Shown: positions 27,301 through 38,279 of the stretch, piece by piece
How the letters are laid out: the number at the start of each line of letters is the position of its first letter
How positions within the stretch are numbered: the first letter of the stretch is position 1
The notes under the pieces: model-generated
Databases searched by the model: none
Told to the model about the DNA's origin: nothing
The model's input: only the letters and a program-made list of their open reading frames with translations
Program-made: the position numbers and the translations under genes
From: Sipunculus nudus
Taxonomy: Eukaryota; Annelida; Sipuncula; Golfingiida; Sipunculidae
Reading direction: 5' to 3'
NCBI GenBank assembly: GCA_026874595.1
Contig: CM049314.1
Location: 29,895,729-29,959,728, forward strand
Length of the DNA: 64,000 bases

Positions 27301-30300
27301 TTGTGCTGTTGCCTGTGGAATACTTGATCCTTCATATCTCAGCTGTTTTGATCTGACTCCTAAAAAAAAAGAATATCAGCTTTTTAAACATTATATATGA
27401 ATTTAAGTTTGAGCTGTGGATACACAATCATTGAAGTTTGTCCATTTTTTTCGAAACATACATGTGTATCTGCAAATTCTCTTCCAGCATGCAACAAGTG
27501 ACCTATGGGTCATGATGCTCAGCTGACTAGGAAGAGATTCACAAAATGAATTTTATCATCTGAATGTCAAATTTTGTAGGTGATCACTTTTAGTTAGCTG
27601 AGTTAAAAAAAGCATGTGCTTCCGACTTAAAAGTGGTGCCATTTAGTGTTGCTCTGTTAGTCAATGTAGAAAAAGGAGAAAAACTAATTTAGTGATCAAT
27701 GCATTCCTTAAAGGAATTTACCTCCCATTTTCTTCAAGTCAAAAGGTTGTAAACAAAAAAATAAAAAAAGTATCCCTCTTCAGGTAGTTCATATCAGGAG
27801 TTTTTTGTTACTCAATAACTGGTGTATGCCAGAAAAGGCAAGTGAATGTGGGTGCATCTATGTAATAACTGGTGGTGGCAGTTTATCATTGTCACACAAC
27901 TCCTCAGTAGTGATGCCTCAGAATGCCAAATGTTTGATCTGGTTTGAAAAGACAGGTTTGTAACGTAACCTACTTCCAACCTTATAACCCCTCGGGTGAC
28001 CGCTTACATGCCACGGGCGACTGGTTGAGTTCCGTGACCGCAAGGTGTGAACACTACGTAATTAATCAGGACTAATCATGTTTGATGATGCAATTGTACT
28101 GCAACCAGCTACGTTGTTTGACATCTGAGTAAGTTGTAGAATTTCTCTACAACAACTGTGATTATACTAACCAGAAACGGCCAACTATGTTGGAACAACA
28201 AACAGAACTGACAACATTCGCAGGTCGCTCTCAGCTCAGTCCTACTTCAAAGCTTTTGGAAGGGCTAAGGGTGTCTTAAAAGGCTACTTATAGTTTAACA
28301 GTTTATTCTACAAATCATGCAAGGAGATGGGTCTTTCTCGAGAAATCACTTGAAATGAACTCTTATGACAACATGACTTTACTCTAACATTCTGGTTGAA
28401 GAAGCCTCAACTCAAGGGACCATGCATGGAGGGATTACCAGGCCCACATGACTGTGTGTCAGGCAATATTGCTCTAATTCACCGAACGATTGCATCAAAT
28501 ATATGCGTGTTCTTATTTTAGCGCAAATCTAGCTCCCGCTAAAAGCGCAAAAAACCCGGCTAACAAAACCACTTCCACAGTATGCCATCACAAACCTTGA
28601 TTCCGCAACACTCTCTGGTGTCCATTTCATGGATAATGAATTAGGCAATTGCATAAAAAAGTGGAGGTGGTTACCTCCACAAAACATCTTTAAAACAAGT
28701 GAACCATAGGTCATGATGCTCAGCTGACAAGCATGAAATAATGGCCTAATTTTTATACTGCTGTCTTATTTAGAACAAAAATTATTGCAAATGTTGTAAA
28801 ATTTTGGGAAGGGGGAGGAAGATTTTTACACATAAAGCACATTACCTGACAGTTTAGGGCAAAAGAGTGATACTAGGCATGACTGAACAATTGCTACTGG
28901 TTCAAACAGTGAAACTGCATGATGTTTCTAGAACACAGCTTGCAGAACATAGATCTCCAAGACCTTATTTAAGGTTTGCATGGATTTCTTTTGCAGCTGA
29001 GCTTAAAAGTACATTCTAGGTGCAGTGGTTAAGATTTGTGCCCGGCTTTCTTATCAATAGAAGAGAAAAAATGTGTAGAAATTCGAAAAAATACAGGTGG
29101 TGCCACCAATCTGCAAGAACTGATGAAACACTACATGATCAATATTCATGCAAAGAATCATGATGATCAATGCATTAGTTTTTTCAGATACTAGAGCATT
29201 TCTAACAAATTTTCAATTATTCTGGGGGTACTTCTTGGCCCCATAGCTCAGAGGATATGGGTAACAGAGACCTAAATAATGTTTCCGAGGAGTTTTTAAA
29301 TGGACCTCTCGGGTTATCAAGTAAGAAGAATCCAGGTCCAGCAGTTGCAATTTGTGCCCTGTTAACAGACGGCCGGACAGACAGAAAATGGACAAAGAGT
29401 AATCATTATAGCCCAGATGATTTTCAGTCAGCTGAGCTAAAAAGTACATGTGATTTTCGAATACCTTTGCTCTTGAGTTTCCTGTGTATATTGGCCGCCA
29501 TGAGGTCCTCGTTGACATCCATGCCAGCTGCCTGCTGTTGTTGGTACTCTTCTTGAACCTCCAGGTTCACCTCCTCCATCAACTTCTGCAGGGAAATCTC
29601 CTCACTGGCGCCCCCTATGATCACCTGCAGGAATCACAATCATATCATATTGAAACATCCAAAAACACCAGACCTGAATGGTATCATATATTCAAACCTG
29701 AAAATTTAATCATGACTAGACCGTTTACCCCTAGGGACTGGATTGCCACAATGGTGGAGACTGAAAAATGATGAATATTCATGACTTGTTGTTTACAGTG
29801 TGTTGTTTAAAGCTGCCCATTCACCTACCTTCAGAAAAAAAAATTTATGTGATTTCTGGCTTCTTCTGGGTATATATTAATGATCGAAGGGTACTTTTGG
29901 TTGTGAAAAATTCTTATAATACCTTCATGAAGGATGTATGAACTTGGTTATCAACATGTTTGTAAACACAGCATGGTTGACAAACAGAAAAAAAAACATG
30001 TAGTCCAAGAAGGTAGGTTGCATATAGTCACTTGTTGCAAAAAGTCACTTGTTGCAAAACTCCATTTGCAAGCTCTTGCTTATCTGACTTGATGTCAGAT
30101 ACCCTTGTTGAATCTGTTGAAATTATTTTGACTGGCCCCCACATATTATAAGCACATTGATATAAACAAATTAAGCAGCCTAAAAAAATAACAAGCAGCC
30201 TCTGTGTAGTGATATCCACGTTTTTTGGCCTAAAAAATTGTTTCACTATCCTGCACATTTAAACTTATTAGATCACATGAATGAACAGATCAACAAAACA

Positions 30301-31741
30301 AGACATTTTTAATATAATTATTGATTATGGGAACCTGTTGAGGCATGAATTCAGAGGAACATCTGTGATCAGATTAAAATAATTGTCCTAGTATCTGCAA
30401 GATGCTGTTATACACGCTTTTTTTTAGTGGAGGTAATTTTACCTCCATTTTTTAAAGCTTACTTGACTACTTATATGTACAACTGCAGAATTCCCCTATG
30501 GTTTCTGACTACTTGGCAGGGCAGAATCACTCCCTCTCATTTTAAATCCTGACATTCACCAGGCCTGGTGACTACTGCACCTGCGGGCCAAGGGTGCATA
30601 ATCATCCACATTGCTGGGTCATACCACCGAGGAGCCCCCGAAAGACACACTTATTTGTAAGTGAAACACGGCCTTTTGCATGGCCTTCCCATTAAGCCTG
30701 CAGAGCGCTCACCCTGGGTTGGGGCCAACTGTGAAAAATCTCACTGCTTTGAGACCTCCGCTCTACCTTATAGCCACAAAAGCCAGTATACAATTTCTTT
30801 TTTATTTTGTATGTCTCACCTTGGCCAGCAGCGTGGCTCTGCCGAGTGGAACATACTGTCCTCCTGTGATGTGACATATTGACATGAAGAATTCCTTATA
30901 TGGAGTGATGCTTGGTTCACACCCCACCATGTATAATGTGACCCCTTTCTCTGCCAGCTGATTGGCTACTTGCATAGGGTCAATACCATCAGGGCAACCT
31001 GTCAAAAGAACATGCGAATTTAACTACCGGTAGAATCAGTTTGGCAGATATGTCTCTCCTCCCCATGACCTCCCCCCCCCCCAAAAAAAACCCAACAATA
31101 AAATTTGAGGAAAAAAATATGCATTACTATAAATACTCCATTATAAGCCAAATATTTATCAAAAGCTACACCAAGACTTTTTGGTACCCTGTCTGTGATG
31201 CTCTGAGAAACAGAATATATGAAAACCTCCCTTTACAGCTGCACCAAGACCTCAACTTGAAAAGTTATGGTGTTAACAGAAATCATAAATATTACCACAG
31301 ATTTGACCTTTAAAAGAAAGTTCAAACAAAAAAAGTTTCAAACTCCTTGGTATTCAAACTTTCTAGGCAATTTGTTGAAACATGTGGTATATCAAATTGG
31401 AGAACTGATCACTACACTTTGCTATGTGCACACCCTGGTGTTCAATCCCAGAAAATCCTGCTGTACTAAGCAGCGGTTACATAAAAGGAGATCTGTGATG
31501 ACTGCAGTGTATAACCGCTGCATGAGAAGCATAGTTATATAGTTGTATCCTGTATAGAGAGACTGATATCTTACCATTGGGGAAGTGGTCTCCTGATGAC
31601 ATGAGTCCGTGGGGAGGAGCATCGGCAATGAACACACAGATCTTGGCAGCGTCAGGACGCCAGTTCAGCTTCAGTACCTGATGAAGGGCATCAGCCACAG
31701 CCTCAGGAGTATCACCACCTGTGTATACAGGAAAAAAAAAT

Positions 31742-31782
<41 letters not shown>

Positions 31783-32255
31783 AAAGAGAGAGAATGAAAT
31801 ATTTATTTTATGTATATTTGTGTATAATATTTTTTTTTTACATGTAAATGAAGAGAGTGAAAGAAACTTGATATTGTAGACTCTGGTTTAGGCACTGCAT
31901 GAACTGACATATACTATATGTACTGGCTATTTGGTTACAGGTGGGTGGGTGTAAATCTGTATTTATTTGTAGATAAAGGAACATTTATTTTCTGCATTTG
32001 CTTTTGTACCTTTATCATTAGATAAAGATGGAGAAATTTAATGTGACCATAAATAGGTTTAGCAGGGAAAAGAACTTCACAATAATATTCTTAGAAAAAT
32101 AATGAATTTACTGTTTTCACTGGACATTAATTAATGGCTAAATAAGATGCAGGTGCAATATCACCAAGAGGTGATAATAATAAAAGTATGGTGTTAGGCA
32201 ACTATCAGGATGAATATATCAGTCATTCAGCCAACCTGTCAACTCAAACATTATA

Positions 32256-32291
<36 letters not shown>

Positions 32292-33490
32292 GTCAACTTA
32301 TAAACATAACATTAGGTTAAGAGATATAGACCCAGCCATCCCAGATGATCTTCTTTTATCTAGGTGTGTTACATATTAATATTAATCATGGTGGGCAAGT
32401 TTGTTGGTTTCTGCCATGGTGGAAATAGATTTCTGCCATCAGTTTGGGAGAAATGCCAGAAACAGTATTGTAGACTGTGTATATCAACCAAAACTGACAT
32501 TCACTTACAGTCATAAGAGAATAATAATCTTACCTCAAATTATTTTGGTCAGCCTAAAATTGACTCAGTACATATCAGTCCTGTTGTCCATTGTTACACC
32601 CAAACTCTCCTCCCTCCAGGTGTTTACATAACATTTAATACAGAAACCCAGCCCAGGCAGAAACCAAAGTCTTGTATGTATCATGAGTATATGAATATAA
32701 ACTGAATAAACTTGACTGTGTTATTCATATAAGTTGTTTCTGCCAATATTTGTTCTTTCTACCTTGAAAAATTCTCTTCAATCCTAAGTAAGAAGCAGCA
32801 TGCAATAATCTTACAACAAAAATATAATTTCAATCGCTCAGTCCGAGGTTTCACCATTTTCAATTGACCCAATTTCCTGAATTGCCATTTCTGATGGCAG
32901 AAACCCAACCCTGATACAAATAATATCTTTTCGTTTTTGAGGACTAAATGATGCCTACCTCCTGTGGCAGAGCATCCATCCAGACGTTCCTTCATCGTTT
33001 TGACTGATGCTGTGAAGTCCAGGACGCGGGTCACAAACGTGCTGTCCTGAGGCGGGTGGTCCCTGTACTCAACCAGAGCTAGGTGGATGTCAGATTTCTC
33101 AGCTGCAACGATCTCCTGTACAATCTTCCTGATGTTCTACAATAAGATCAGTTTTGTTTTTGTTTAACATGTTTTCAGAAACTTCAAGCATATTAATAAA
33201 AGATAAAAAATGGAGTTGGCATATGAAGGAGCTTTAAATTATGTTTTATGCCTGATAAGCCAATTTTGTTATATCTTTAGTTTTAAATCAATAAAAATGT
33301 TATGGATATCACTGTTTACAGTGGTTAATATGGTAATTTCTCTCATTTCACTGGCTGGTGCTTTTTTATATATATATATATCTGTCAATATATTATTATT
33401 AGGAAACTTCATATAAATTATTATAAATCTCAAATTTTACCTTCATTTTACCTATCAAATATATATATATCATATAAATATATAAATAAG

Positions 33491-33575
<85 letters not shown>

Positions 33576-35517
33576 TAGCAATAACCCGTGCTATGCACAG
33601 TTTTGGGTGAGCATTTAGTTCTGATTTCAAACAGGCTGTCATGGTTTCATGTCTTGGGTGTACAATGTTACTGTCTCTTTGAATCCGACATTTGGTGTAA
33701 GTGTTCTGTCTCTGACTTAACCTTGTGTCGGAGTCTAAATGACCTGGATGAATATGTTCTTGTCCGAATGGTGGAATATCTTCGGACAAACCCGGAGCAT
33801 ATGTATGTTAAAAATCACAGCAAACCGTAGTGTCAGAGGAGACATGTAAATTCACACATGAATCCGCCAGTAAAGGAACCTGTATCTTGCATGGTAGTAC
33901 AGTACAGCGCTGAGACGTGATGTCGATAATTGCATTCCGGTTATAACGCACAAAAACTGAGCACTCACATGGTCGGGCAATCCCGCTACGCAAAAGTTCA
34001 TGGTAGCATTATATTATGTGGTACATTTAATGGCTGTATATATTTTTAAATATCACGCACTCCTTTCTGTTTGAAAGCTGATCCAATGTTTTCAAGTGAG
34101 ACAGTCACTGCGTTCAGGCAGTGTGTTAAACCTGGATTTTTACACCGGATCCCGGAACCCAAGAAAAATTTGTAATTCTTAAACTCTCATGGTAATTTGT
34201 CCTGATATTTTAGCATAACCGTATCTAAAGACATATTTTATATTATGTTTGGTTAAAAAAAAGTCTGTTTTGCAACAAAATTTGATAAAAAAAACCACTA
34301 ACGGACACTGGGGCACGGACCTCACGGATTACACGGACCCCGTTTTCTCGTTGTTTTACCATTTCTTTAGTACATACATGTATTTGACATCACGTTTAGC
34401 CATGACACATTTGGGATTTATTATTGTGTTTGTATCTGTATTTTTACATTTCTGTCTCAGTTTTTATTCATAATTTTATATTTGCTATTAATTTCATTTG
34501 TGTAGCGTTTTAAAAAGTTTTATAATTTTTAAACATTTACAAAATCATTATTTTGGAACCTGTAGTTGCTTGAATTCAAGTAATCAACAATTCCTTTCGG
34601 TATTTATATTATCGCCAACTTTAAAATTCCATGGTTGTTATGAACGGAGCACGAAACCTGTTGTTATGTGGAAGTGCTCTGATATATCAGTCTCAGGTCC
34701 GCTCAACTGTTAGTGCACTTCAAATTAAATCTCCCCCACTGTGTCCGCACTTTTATATTTTCATTAAAAATAACAAATATTATATTTAGTGTGTGACATT
34801 AGTGCTATTTTTGTCCTCTTTTAGTCATAAATAAAAATATGAGCGGTGGTTACTGGGGTCCATCAAAATTGAACAGTCGGCAAATTCAAGTAAATGAGGT
34901 CCGTCTTCATCAAAATATTTTTGTAATCATAAATCTTTCAGTGAATCGGTCATTTACAAATGTGCAACATTTAGGGCCTTTGCTCTGTCCTTACATCAAC
35001 AATAGTGGTGTTTTTATCAGTATAAATAATGGAAAATGAGGAAATAGGTTAATGGGGTCCGGGTACCGTGGGGTTCGGGTTTTACACACTACCCTGCTTT
35101 CACTACCGCTCGGAAAATTTACATTCTTTGAAAGACCCTCTTTTGAGCATTTTCCTCACGCGAGATCTCCTTGTGCACAATAGACCTTTTCGCTGCGCGG
35201 AGGGTGCCTTTTGAGAAGGGATCACCAGCACAAATTTATGAAAAGCCCAGATAGGGCCCCCGGAGAAAAACTCTGTCCCGCCATCAAACAATCTGTGGCC
35301 ATTGTGTTACCAGGCCCGAAGACACAAAAGAAAAGAGGCACCCGCAGGGGAGCAAATATTAAAATTATTAATTATGCAGGTAATACGCAAATATTGCAAA
35401 TAAAAGTGGGTGGAATCTCTTTGGACGAACCCGGAGCATATGTATGTCAGAAATCATGGCAAACCGTACAGTTGTATCAGAGGAGATACGGAAAATCACA
35501 AAAATCGCCTTACGCTA

Positions 35518-35561
<44 letters not shown>

Positions 35562-35874
35562 ATAATTAATACACTTCTAATCAGTTCTATATAGTTGCTT
35601 TAACCATACATGTCTTATTCAGTATTTAGGAAAGTAATGACCAATTTGCATATTGAACCCACTATTGTCACATACACCTATTAAAATTAATATATATCAC
35701 AATAAATTAAGTTGACCAGAATTAACATACCTCCTGTGCCTGATGTATATATGAACCCATACTGCCAGTACAGTCCATGGCAAAGGCCAGGTCCAGCAGA
35801 GGGCTGTCTGTTGTGGCCGTTCTGGCCGCCGGCTGCTCGGTCTCCGTCGGCTGTTGGACTTCTTCAAGACTCAT
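24311..35874 (-). CDS. VWA-domain protein, copy A (8 exons, complete, 417 aa)
   Basis: Coding exons on the minus strand: 35874-35731, 33136-32959, 31718-31575, 30998-30820, 29624-29465, 27359-27203, 25055-24869, 24415-24311 (1254 nt with stop). All introns are GT-AG and every phase is consistent. Residues about 27-220 form a VWA (Rossmann-type) domain. It starts [18 protein letters not shown], whose D34-x-T36-x-S38 is a variant of the metal-binding MIDAS motif DxSx[10 protein letters not shown] (D140) probably supplies the later MIDAS Asp. Next come a Glu/Gln-rich helical stretch ([15 protein letters not shown]), a linker and a Gly/Ser/Pro-rich segment with a run of six prolines. The end is acidic then basic ([15 protein letters not shown]). 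No signal peptide or membrane segment is seen, so it is probably intracellular. VWA domains bind protein ligands through a metal ion; the cellular role here is not known to me. The MDCTGSM style recalls VWA proteins of the VwkA type, but no kinase domain is present. Possible polyadenylation signals (AATAAA on the minus strand) overlap the stop and lie about 40 nt beyond it. Confidence 0.9.
28694..29445 (+). mobile_element. Pearl-like element, single-unit copy in intron 5 of VWA copy A
   Basis: The head is ACAAGTGAACCATAGGTCAT plus GATGCTCAGCTGAC. The body is one 340-bp type unit containing AAAATACAGGTGGTGCCACC and CCATAGCTCAGAGGATATGG. The tail is CTGTTAACAGACGGCCGGAC and ends TCAGCTGAGCTAAAAAG. 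Head and tail share the palindrome TCAGCTGA. It overlaps the boundary of nothing coding; exon 5 begins at 29,465 about 20 bp away. Confidence 0.65.
29848..30245 (+). repeat. Dispersed repeat family R2, copy in intron 4 of VWA copy A
   Basis: TTCATGAAGGATGTATGAAC, CTTGTTGCAAAACTCCATTT and TGGCCCCCACATATTATAAG align with the copy at 12.5 kb. A short internal duplication of AGTCACTTGTTGCAAAA is present. Copy B lacks it in this intron. Confidence 0.75.
30428..30785 (-). mobile_element. tRNA-derived SINE in intron 4 of VWA copy A
   Basis: The reverse complement reads GTGGCTATAAGGTAGAGCGG, then CCCAGGGTGAGCGCTCTGCA, a GTGTTTCACT block, CTTTCGGGGGCTCC and GACCCAGCAATGTGGATGA, like the SINE at 13.8 kb. 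It ends in a GGAGGTAAAATTACCTCC palindrome followed by A residues. The same intron of copy B lacks it, so it inserted after the gene duplication or was lost from B. Confidence 0.8.
33574..35518 (+). mobile_element. Probable mobile insertion in intron 1 of VWA copy A, splitting a TA microsatellite
   Basis: TA runs at 33,493-33,573 and 35,520-35,557 flank about 1.9 kb of different composition. It starts CTAGCAATAACCCGTGCTAT and ends CGCCTTACGCTATTA. About 85 bp near the left (33,770-33,855) is repeated near the right (35,405-35,495), including CCCGGAGCATATGTATGT. Copy B has one uninterrupted TA run at the matching place (56,487-56,533). The class is unknown. Confidence 0.5.
35731..35874 (-). 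CDS. VWA copy A, exon 1 with start codon and MIDAS motif
   Basis: The ATG at 35874-35872 opens a 48-codon exon ending GGCACAGGAG before donor GTATGT. The first 26 residues are polar and rich in Glu, Thr and Gln, then the first beta strand and MIDAS loop of the VWA domain follow. The exon ends in phase 0 and joins [10 protein letters not shown] of exon 2. An equivalent exon for copy B is not found between 56,450 and 64,000. Confidence 0.88.
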
Positions 35875-36559
35875 GGTGTTGTAGTTGTGTGTTTAACAAC
35901 AGATCGGTGTTTCTCAGTGTTAAGTTTCGCTGTAGAATGAAGCAGGTTCCAGTTTGTGGGGCGGTTAAAACTTGGTTCACGGAGAGCTAGCTCAGCACTT
36001 CCTCATGAGTGGGTTTGTTTACATGATGTGAGGGAGATTGGGAAATCCCATCACGTGGTACGTCAGTTTCTATAAATAGTTTATTGTCATCGCGTGCCGA
36101 GCGCAAAAATGACTGTGCGGGCCACGCTGGCTGGGTGATGTGTTGGGGGGGAAAACGTACACGTGTACAATGGTGTCACGTTATGGACTCTTATCTATCA
36201 AGAATGCGAGCTTTCAACCTTTGCGTTCCTTCTTTTAAGTATTTTATTCTTTGCTTGCTAGTCATTGGAGACACATGCGCAAAATCGGGCCTCTTGGCCC
36301 GCAGTCTAAAAGATGCCCCATTCACCTTCAATTTCTGAACTTTAGGCTATCAACTTTTTAGGTAATACCCCGCAGCTTTCATAAAAACTGTCCAGAAAAC
36401 GTAGAAAACACCACGCACAGGCTGCTTGTTATGTTCATATCAACGTGTTCAAAAGTTGTGTTGGCACGTCTAAATAATCTTAACGAATTCAACAAGGGCA
36501 TCGACCTGGCAGGTACCTACCCGTACGAAAGTTTCCCTCATAGATATGTCAGATTTGTA

Positions 36560-36895
36560 ATTTCTTTCTTAATCTCACAATATTCTTGCAAGAAACCATT
36601 TCTTGCATAAATTTCTGGCATGCTAGATTTGTATTTCTTGCTTAAGCTCACCAGATTCTTGCATAAAAACAATTTCTTGCATAAATCTTCTTACATAAAA
36701 TTTCTTGCTTAAATTTTCTTGCATATCCTCATATCATATTTGTTATAAAATCTTGCATCCACTGGAAACTTAGGCAGTTTAAGCAAGAAATTACAACTTA
36801 GAATTTTATGACCCTCTTTTTAAGCAAAAAAAAAATACTTAGAAATTTTATGACTCTCTTTTAAGCAAAAAATTACAACTTAGACAATTTCATGT
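36560..36895. repeat. Cluster of TTTCTTGCATAAA-type short repeats upstream of VWA copy A
   Basis: TTTCTTGCATAAA or TTTCTTGCTTAAA occurs several times between 36,590 and 36,730. Inverted forms (TTTAAGCAAGAAA-type, CTTTTAAGCAAAAAATTACA) follow at 36,775-36,880, so hairpins are likely. It starts about 700 bp 5' of the VWA copy A start codon. Confidence 0.6.
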
Positions 36896-37249
36896 ATTGT
36901 CAATCATATGAAGTCATGTAAGGGAAGGACTAAGTTAAAATATATATAATTATATTTTACAATCTAATATTGGTATTATATATATATATGTATATATCAC
37001 CCAGCTATGTTATTATTTGATTTAATATACTACATTGTTCTATGTTGTATAATATTATTTTTAGTGCAGTGCCTATTTTTTCATTTGATATTTCCAGATG
37101 CTTTAACGATTTTCCACGACTGAGCTACGACGCCCATACGACTCTCAAGCGATTCATTTCACAACGTTCACCCTTATGATCGACGTCACGGTCACCACTA
37201 TGTAAATTGGGCTTTGCCTGTTGCTTCATTTTTTTTAAATTAGCGCCAT

Positions 37250-37960
37250 GTTCTGCAACCTGTCAACATTTCAAGAAACCACGCTAGAGGAGGAAGAAAG
37301 CCGGATGCTGGCCGCAGCAGCCCTGATTTGAAAAAAAAAAAAACAGAGACAGACAAAAAGGCAGTGAGAGTCAGTTGCTAGGAAGACCTGACTGGTTTAC
37401 ACCGGGAAGATGACAGGGGCTACAGGAACTTTTTTTGCGTGTTGATCCAGAACTGTTCAATGAATTGATTCAACGTGTTGGACGCTGTCTCGAGTAGGAT
37501 GACTTCATACTGGTTTTGGAGCCAGGCACACGCATTGCCATAACACTGCGTTATAATTTTGGCAACAGGTGACTCGTACAATAGTCTACAATTTGGATAT
37601 AGAGTTGTCCACTACACTTTATGTAAAATTGTACCGGGAACCTGTGAGGCCGTAGTTGATGAATATCTCGATAATGTCATGAAATGCCCGAGATCCCCAG
37701 AGGAGTGGAAAGAGATCGCTCAAAGCTTTTCAGACTTCTTGAACCCCATTTGTGCTTTAGACGTCAAACACAATATATAGATATCAGGTGTCCTAGCTCC
37801 TAAAGGAGGGTCCTTCTACTACAACTATAAAGGATTTCACTCAATAGTTCTATTAGCACTTGTTGATGCCAGATACAATTTCTTATATTGTTGATACTGG
37901 TACTAACGGCAGCTGCTCAGATGAGGATACCTTCTAGCCTCTGCCACAGGCTCCGATAGA
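37250..37960 (+). pseudogene. Decayed PIF/Harbinger (HARBI1-like) transposase
   Basis: Conceptual translation in several frames gives blocks typical of HARBI1-like transposase. In order: an acidic/Ala-rich start, a FLRVDPELFNELIQRVG-like block near 37,430, LEPGTRIAITLRY near 37,520, and ATGDSYNSLQFGYRV at 37,559. Then come CPRSPEEWKEIAQSF near 37,690, ALDVKH near 37,755 (family: LDGKH, with the catalytic Asp), and YYNYKGFHSIVLLALVDA near 37,820. Several frameshifts and stops separate the blocks, and the conserved Gly of DGKH reads Val. The C-terminal third with the last catalytic acid is not recognisable. No terminal inverted repeats were found. The element is dead; only the fossil sequence remains, about 1.4 kb upstream of VWA copy A. 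Confidence 0.8.
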
Positions 37961-38279
37961 CTGGGGGGGGGGGGGTGCGGAAGAGACTAGGGTTCCTTCA
38001 AGGAAAGTGGCCTTTGTGTGTCCCTGGATGTATTTCCTGCAAAAAAGAAAGTTTCTGCAGGCTTTAATATCAGACACTTATGCTATAATATACATAGATC
38101 TACCTTTACCTAAAAACTTGATTTTCAGGCACCGGATTTACTTAGTGACCAGTGTTATTTAAACTAGGTTCAGTTATCTCACAATGGATATAATACATGT
38201 TAGCATATAAAGTAAAACGATAACAATCTTGTCCATGGCTTAATGTTACTGGTAAAGTAGTTTCATTACTGATCATGAT

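Noticed and set aside
29213-29771. Plus-strand frames around exon 5 of VWA copy A
   Set aside because: They are antisense shadows of the exon and the adjacent pearl-like repeat.
33399-33789. Reading frames rich in Tyr-Ile (also near 9.1, 39.8 and 49.8 kb)
   Set aside because: They are translations of TA microsatellites with no conserved flank.
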